DNA from: Deltaproteobacteria bacterium
Lineage (GTDB): Bacteria; Myxococcota; Myxococcia; SLRQ01
Reading direction: 5' to 3'
DNA: 9,408 bases
Assembly: GCA_007128675.1 (NCBI GenBank)
Contig: SKWY01000449.1
Span: forward strand, 1 to 9,408
The number at the start of each line of letters is the position of its first letter. The stretch's first letter is position 1. Both the position numbers and the translations under genes were made by a program. A model generated the notes under the pieces. It worked only from the letters and a program-made list of their open reading frames with translations. It was not told the DNA's origin and searched no databases. Positions 5,438 to 9,408 of this stretch are shown in pieces.

Positions 5438-7105
5438 ATGGAATTTCGAGACATTCAAGAGCGTGTTCACACGGGGCTCGGTGGATCCTTCGAGGTGCAG
5501 GACGAGATCCACGACCCAGCGATCATTGTGCCCAAGGAGCAGCTTAGGGCCGTATGCGGTTTTCTGCGCGATGACGAGTCGCTGCGGATGGGAACGCTTC
5601 GGATCATAACGGGCATAGATCGTCCCGCGAAGAAGGACTCCACCGAGTCCGGCTCGATAGAGGTCGTCTATCATCTTTGCTCCTACGTTCATGGGCACAC
5701 CGTCGTGATCAAGACGCTCCTTGATCGGGAGGCCCCCAAGGTCGACTCGGTGCAGGACATCTGGCCCACAGCCAACTGGCATGAGCGAGAAACCTACGAT
5801 CTCTTGGGCGTCGAGTTCGAGGGGCATCCCGACCTTCGCCGCATCATGCTGCCGAAGGACTGGGTTGGTCACCCACTTCGGAAAGACTACGAGCCTCCAA
5901 AGGAGTATCACGGCATCCCGACGACGCGAGAGGCTGTTCTTCAGGCCCCCAGGGTCGAGAAGGTCTCTCCGGCCCAGCACGAACCGAAGAGCGACGAGCC
6001 TCCCGAACGCTTCATCCAGTTGAACATGGGCCCGCACCACCCCGCCACGCACGGAGTGCTGAACTTCCTGCTAGAGACGGACGGAGAGATTCTTCGCCGG
6101 GTCAAGCCGGACGTCGGCTATCTCCACCGTGGCATGGAGAAGCTCGCCGAGCGAATCTCCTACCCGGGGACAATGCCGTTCACCGATCGCATCGACTACC
6201 TTGGAGCGATGTTCACCAACCATGGCTGGGCCATGGCTTGCGAAAAGCTCTTTGGCGTGGAGGTGCCCAGGCGCGCCGATTTCTGCCGGGTGATAGCAAG
6301 CGAGCTGAACCGCCTCGCAAGCCACCTCATCGCCACCGGCTGTCTTCCCATGGAGGTCGGAGCATTCACGCCCTTCATCCACTGGCTGCGAGAGCGGGAG
6401 ATCATCAACGACATCATGGAGATGATCTGCGGCGCGCGCCTAACGTACAACTACATGCGGATTGGTGGGGTCTCCAGGGATATCGATCAAGCTACGATCG
6501 ACAAGATCCTGGGTTGGCTCGACAACTTCGAGCCAACCATCGACGAGTTCAACAGACTCATCTCGGGAAACGAGATCTTCGTCAAGCGACTTGCCAACAT
6601 GGCGGTCATCCCGGCGGAGGTCGCCGTCGGCTACTCCTTGCTCGGACCGAACCTTCGGGCCTCGGGAGTCGACTGGGACGTTCGCAAGAACGAGCCCTAC
6701 TCGGTCTATGGAGAGCTGGAGTTCGACGTCGTCACCGGGCAGGGATGGCGCGGCTCGATCGGCGATTCATACGACCGATACTTCTGTCGAATCCTAGAGA
6801 TGAAGGAAAGCGTGAAGATCATCAGGCAGGCGTGTGACCTGATGCCCGAAGGCCCTATCATCGCTCCCAAGGTTCCGAAGAAACCCGCAGCGAACGAAGT
6901 CTACGCGAGAACCGAGGGCCCACGAGGAGAGGCCGGGTTCTACGTCGTTTCCGATGGCAGCGACAAGCCTTATAGAGCCCGCTACCGTATGGGTAGCTTC
7001 ACCGCGATGTCCGTCATAGAGGCGGTGACACCCGGGTTGATGTTGGCCGATTTGGTGGCCCTCATCGGCTCTCTCGACACGATCGCCCCGGAGGTTGACC
7101 GGTGA
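5438..7105 (+). CDS. nuoCD: Fused NADH-quinone oxidoreductase subunits C and D
   Basis: 555 residues. The NuoC domain (about 1-160) ends in the family signature ERETYDLLGVEFEGHPDLRR (117-136) and the following HPLRKDY. A linker of about 30 residues leads to the NuoD (49-kDa) domain from about 191, with GPHHPATHG (198-206), GYLHRGMEKLAE (227-238) and a C-terminal EVDR. The fusion is as in E. coli. NuoD forms the quinone headgroup pocket with NuoB and NuoH. The pocket His (H205, equivalent to Thermus Nqo4 His38) is present, but the partner Tyr (Thermus Tyr87, human Tyr108) is Phe248 here, in MPFTDRIDYL. Near the C-terminus RMGSF (517-521) stands where many homologues have RAPSF. The start ATG 5438 follows nuoB by nine bases with GAGG close upstream. 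The reading frame is intact. Confidence 0.96.
   Translation: MEFRDIQERVHTGLGGSFEVQDEIHDPAIIVPKEQLRAVCGFLRDDESLRMGTLRIITGIDRPAKKDSTESGSIEVVYHLCSYVHGHTVVIKTLLDREAPKVDSVQDIWPTANWHERETYDLLGVEFEGHPDLRRIMLPKDWVGHPLRKDYEPPKEYHGIPTTREAVLQAPRVEKVSPAQHEPKSDEPPERFIQLNMGPHHPATHGVLNFLLETDGEILRRVKPDVGYLHRGMEKLAERISYPGTMPFTDRIDYLGAMFTNHGWAMACEKLFGVEVPRRADFCRVIASELNRLASHLIATGCLPMEVGAFTPFIHWLREREIINDIMEMICGARLTYNYMRIGGVSRDIDQATIDKILGWLDNFEPTIDEFNRLISGNEIFVKRLANMAVIPAEVAVGYSLLGPNLRASGVDWDVRKNEPYSVYGELEFDVVTGQGWRGSIGDSYDRYFCRILEMKESVKIIRQACDLMPEGPIIAPKVPKKPAANEVYARTEGPRGEAGFYVVSDGSDKPYRARYRMGSFTAMSVIEAVTPGLMLADLVALIGSLDTIAPEVDR
7090..7094 (+). promoter_or_regulatory. Ribosome binding site deciding the nuoH GTG start
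   Basis: A full GGAGG lies inside the end of nuoCD, seven bases before GTG 7102. Together with the GTGA stop/start overlap it fixes the nuoH start and suggests translational coupling. Confidence 0.75.
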
Positions 7106-8373
7106 ACATCTTTCAGAGCATCGGTGACCAGCTGATTGGCTGGCTTTTCGAGGTCGACCCAGCGACATGGCCGTACACATACCTTGTGTACGCTCTGCTA
7201 ATCGCTCTCGGAGGAGGGCTGACCTTCGGCTTCGTTGCAATCTTCGCAGGACCGGTTACTTGGGTCGAGCGTCGCGTGGCCGGCCGGATGATGTCTCGCA
7301 TCGGCCCGAACAGGGTCGGCCCCCAAGGTGTGCTCCAGTGGCTCTGCGACGGCCTCAAGTGCTGGATGAAAGAGGATCTGGTCCCGGCTTGCGCGGACCG
7401 GCCGCTCTTCCGCTTCGCTCCATACCTGGTCTTTGGGGGTATGTTCGGCACCTTCGCGGTTCTACCGTTCGGGGCCAACATAGTGGCGACGGAGCTCAAC
7501 GTGGGCATCCTCTATCTCTTGGCCGTCACCGGCTTCGTCGTGATTGGGATGCTGATGGCGGGCTGGGGGTCCAACTCGAAGTGGGCGATGTTCGGTGGCA
7601 TCCGCAGCGCGGCCCAGCTAGTCTCCTATGAAATCCCCGTTGCCTTCGCCTTGATGACGGTCGTCCTGGTGGCAGGCTCGATGAGCCTACAGGAACTCGT
7701 CCTCGGACAAGGGGGAATGCCCTGGGAGTGGTTCGTCTTTCGCAACCCCTTCCTGTTCGCGGCCTTCTTCCTCTTCTTCACCGCGGCAATCGCGGAGGGC
7801 AATCGCACTCCCTTCGATCTTCCCGAGGCCGAGAGTGAGCTCGTCGCCGGCTACAACGTGGAGTACTCCGGGATGCGTTATCTGTTCTTCATGTTCGCCG
7901 AGTGGGCGAACCTCTGGGTGATGAGCGCCATCGCCACCGTGGCCTTCCTTGGGGGATGGCAGATTCCTGGAGTATCTCCAGAGGTGATCGCCGCCTCGGA
8001 GGGATGGACTTTCGTCGGTTGGCAAGCTCTGTCCGTTGCCATCTTCGTGGCGAAGGCATCGGTGCTCGTCTTCTTCGTCATCCAGCTGCGATGGACCCTG
8101 CCTCGCCTTCGAATCGATCAGCTGATGGTGACCTGCTGGAAGTATCTAGTTCCGCTTTCACTGGCGTGCATCCTCGGCGTGCTCGTCCTGATGCTCTTGA
8201 TCCCAGAGGGCAGCCTCGTCGACATGTTGTTGCGCGTTGTCATGCTCGCCGTCGGCCTCGCCATCGCCATCACCTACCTGCGTAAGGTTCGCGCTACTTA
8301 CCTGGCCACAAGAGAAACCTATCGAAACATGGAGGGCAAGGATCAATGGTATCCAGCGTACCGCCTGCCCTGA
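7102..8373 (+). CDS. nuoH: NADH-quinone oxidoreductase subunit H
   Basis: 423 residues, longer than typical NuoH (about 325-365). NuoH/ND1 is the membrane subunit that carries the quinone tunnel and links the redox arm to the proton pumps. The conserved loops are all present: WVERRVAGRMMSRIGPNRVGP (54-74), GSNSKWAMFGGIRSAAQLVSYE (156-177) and NRTPFDLPEAESELVAGYNV (234-253), followed by EYSGMRY. Their acidic residues are intact. The usual eight helices appear to end near residue 367; an additional hydrophobic segment (about 373-393) and a basic tail ending in DQWYPAYRLP follow. Translation starts at GTG in a GTGA overlap with nuoCD. The last 28 bases overlap nuoI. The gene directly follows nuoCD, with no nuoE, nuoF or nuoG between. 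Confidence 0.96.
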   Translation: MNIFQSIGDQLIGWLFEVDPATWPYTYLVYALLIALGGGLTFGFVAIFAGPVTWVERRVAGRMMSRIGPNRVGPQGVLQWLCDGLKCWMKEDLVPACADRPLFRFAPYLVFGGMFGTFAVLPFGANIVATELNVGILYLLAVTGFVVIGMLMAGWGSNSKWAMFGGIRSAAQLVSYEIPVAFALMTVVLVAGSMSLQELVLGQGGMPWEWFVFRNPFLFAAFFLFFTAAIAEGNRTPFDLPEAESELVAGYNVEYSGMRYLFFMFAEWANLWVMSAIATVAFLGGWQIPGVSPEVIAASEGWTFVGWQALSVAIFVAKASVLVFFVIQLRWTLPRLRIDQLMVTCWKYLVPLSLACILGVLVLMLLIPEGSLVDMLLRVVMLAVGLAIAITYLRKVRATYLATRETYRNMEGKDQWYPAYRLP

Positions 8374-9251
8374 AGAAGCCACGCCTGGAGGCCGAACCGA
8401 CCAGAGAGGTCACCTCGTCCCCCATGGAGGTCCCGACCGTCGCCGGGACCAGCGGCGTCGTGCCCGGCCAGACCGGGTTTCGGCAGTACTTCTTGAATAT
8501 CTACAGAGCGGTTACCTCCATCTTCGAGGGCCTGACCGTCACGAAGAGTTGGCTATTCAGGCGCCCATTCACGGTTCAGTATCCCGACAAGATAGAGAAG
8601 CCCGTCCAGGAGATGCTCCCCCCAACATACCGGGGAATATTGGAGGTCGACCTCGGGCTCTGTACCGGTTGCATGCTATGCACCCGAAACTGTCCGATCG
8701 GCACGATCGACATCAAGGTGGGCAAGAACACGGAGACCGGTGTACGAGAAATCTCGAAGTTCGACGTAGACATGGGTCAGTGCATGTTCTGTGGCCTATG
8801 CGTTGAGTCCTGCAAGTTCAAGGCTCTCGTGCACACCACCGAGTTCGAGGCAACCGTTCAGACTCCAGAAGAGCTAATCCTCCATTTCGTTACTACTCCA
8901 CAGCCGGTAGCCAAGCATAAGCGTGGAGAGGAGCCGGAACGTCATCGCCCAGGCACCATTCTTCCGGAGGTGATCCCGGCTTTCGGTAAGAGAAAACCCG
9001 TCTTCGAGAAAGCCCCCCGACGGGAGAAGCCCACAGGCGCGAAGCCGGCGGACGCGAAGCCGGCGGACGCGAAGCCGGCGGACGCGAAGCCCGCGGACGC
9101 GAAGCCCACAGGCACGAAGCCCGAAGGCGCGAAGCCCGAAGGCGCGAAGCCCGCGGACGCGAAGCCCGCGGATGCCAAGCCCGCGGACGCCAAGCCCGCC
9201 GACGCGAAGCCCGCCGACGTAAAGCCCGCCAGCGAGGAGCCCGAGAAATGA
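8346..9251 (+). CDS. nuoI: NADH-quinone oxidoreductase subunit I (2x[4Fe-4S] ferredoxin-like) with KPADA-repeat tail
   Basis: 301 residues against about 160-180 for most NuoI. The core (about 60-180) carries the two cluster-binding motifs for N6a and N6b: C106-x2-C109-x2-C112-x3-C116 and C146-x2-C149-x2-C152-x3-C156. In the second motif the usual Pro after the last Cys is Lys157. NuoI relays electrons towards NuoB. There is a Pro/Thr/Ser-rich N-terminal extension of about 45 residues and a C-terminal extension of about 120 residues; from residue 228 the latter consists of 13 KPxxx pentapeptides plus a degenerate fourteenth. The tail is charge-balanced and probably disordered. The start ATG 8346 lies inside nuoH, with GGAGGG nine bases and AAGGA three bases upstream; ATG 8424 is an unsupported alternative. 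The stop overlaps nuoJ as ATGA. Confidence 0.95.
   Translation: MVSSVPPALKKPRLEAEPTREVTSSPMEVPTVAGTSGVVPGQTGFRQYFLNIYRAVTSIFEGLTVTKSWLFRRPFTVQYPDKIEKPVQEMLPPTYRGILEVDLGLCTGCMLCTRNCPIGTIDIKVGKNTETGVREISKFDVDMGQCMFCGLCVESCKFKALVHTTEFEATVQTPEELILHFVTTPQPVAKHKRGEEPERHRPGTILPEVIPAFGKRKPVFEKAPRREKPTGAKPADAKPADAKPADAKPADAKPTGTKPEGAKPEGAKPADAKPADAKPADAKPADAKPADVKPASEEPEK
9027..9236 (+). repeat. In-frame 15-base tandem repeat encoding KPADA pentapeptides
   Basis: Fourteen tandem 15-base units in the 3' part of nuoI, the last degenerate. Consensus is AAG-CCC-GCG-GAC-GCG (KPADA). Variants are KPTGA, KPTGT, KPEGA (twice), KPADV and KPASE. Units 2-4 are identical at the DNA level and use CCG instead of CCC for Pro, which points to recent local duplication. 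The unit length is a multiple of three, so copy changes keep the frame and leave nuoJ coupling intact. Confidence 0.95.
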
Positions 9252-9408
9252 GCGAGTCTTTGTTGGGAGCCTTCGTCTTCTACGCCCTGGCTGCCTTGAC
9301 TCTGGGAGGCGCGATTTGGGTGGCTTTCTCCCGCAACATTGTCCATAGCGCCTTCGCGCTGCTTGGAACCTTGGTTGGTGTTGCGGGCCTATACGCCTTT
9401 CTGTCCGC
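9248..9408 (+). CDS. nuoJ: NADH-quinone oxidoreductase subunit J (N-terminal part, cut by the right edge)
   Basis: The first 53 residues are present. They begin MSESLLGAFVFYALAALTL, a first membrane helix, followed by VAFSRNIVHSAFALLG, which matches the NuoJ/ND6 signature 'N-x-V-H-S-A', and a second helix ending GVAGLYAFL. NuoJ is an inner-membrane subunit next to NuoA and NuoK; its third helix takes part in coupling but lies beyond the edge. The ATG overlaps the nuoI stop (ATGA) and has GAGGAG about eight bases upstream. nuoK, nuoL, nuoM and nuoN would be expected to follow. Confidence 0.9.
   Translation, partial: MSESLLGAFVFYALAALTLGGAIWVAFSRNIVHSAFALLGTLVGVAGLYAFLS

Noticed and set aside
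5303..6052. Long minus-strand open frame (249 residues) across nuoB and nuoCD
   Set aside because: Antisense to conserved NuoB and NuoC/NuoD motifs; its translation resembles no family and is a GC-rich shadow frame.
9027..9236. CRISPR array
   Set aside because: The repeats are directly adjacent 15-mers in frame within nuoI, without spacers.
8942..9346. Minus-strand open frame encoding tandem SAGFA-like pentapeptides
   Set aside because: It is the exact antisense of the KPADA repeat in nuoI; repeats of 15 bases keep any frame open. It has no ribosome binding site and overlaps two well-supported complex I genes.

Overview
The window looks like chromosomal DNA of a GC-rich, Gram-negative-type bacterium. 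A DUF4388 protein, zinc-ribbon membrane proteins, a HadAB-like MaoC pair and a nuo operon with fused nuoCD together suggest a deltaproteobacterial-grade lineage (Myxococcota, Desulfobacterota, Binatota or similar). That placement is inference; there is no rRNA or marker gene to settle it. I saw no mobile element, tRNA, rRNA or CRISPR array.

Layout. (1) Positions 1-1078, minus strand: two abutting MaoC/hot-dog dehydratase genes resembling the HadA and HadB subunits of a (3R)-hydroxyacyl-thioester dehydratase. The HadB-like member carries an unexpected C-terminal membrane helix and runs off the left edge. A good sigma70-like promoter for the pair lies at 1218-1246. (2) Positions 1409-4058, plus strand: three genes of unknown function, namely a small coiled-coil protein with two zinc ribbons, a zinc-ribbon protein with an acidic linker and four membrane helices, and a DUF4388 protein with a TPR-like segment. 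(3) Positions 4059-4439: a 381-base non-coding gap with several inverted repeats and a weak candidate promoter. (4) Positions 4440-9408, plus strand: a tightly overlapping respiratory complex I operon, nuoA-nuoB-nuoCD-nuoH-nuoI-nuoJ (nuoJ cut by the right edge).

In the nuo operon the genes are translationally coupled through ATGA or GTGA overlaps (A/B, CD/H, I/J), a 28-base overlap (H/I) and a 9-base gap (B/CD). nuoCD is followed directly by nuoH, so the NADH-input module genes nuoE, nuoF and nuoG are absent at their usual place. The encoded complex therefore either takes electrons from a donor other than NADH or borrows NuoEFG from another locus.

The most interesting signals are sequence-level oddities in this complex: Phe replaces the quinone-binding Tyr in NuoD, Ala replaces the conserved membrane Glu of the FDxE motif in NuoA, and NuoI has a long charge-balanced KPADA pentapeptide-repeat tail. 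The membrane-tailed HadB-like dehydratase, the uncharacterised zinc-ribbon/DUF4388 cluster and the hairpin-rich nuo leader also deserve a second look.
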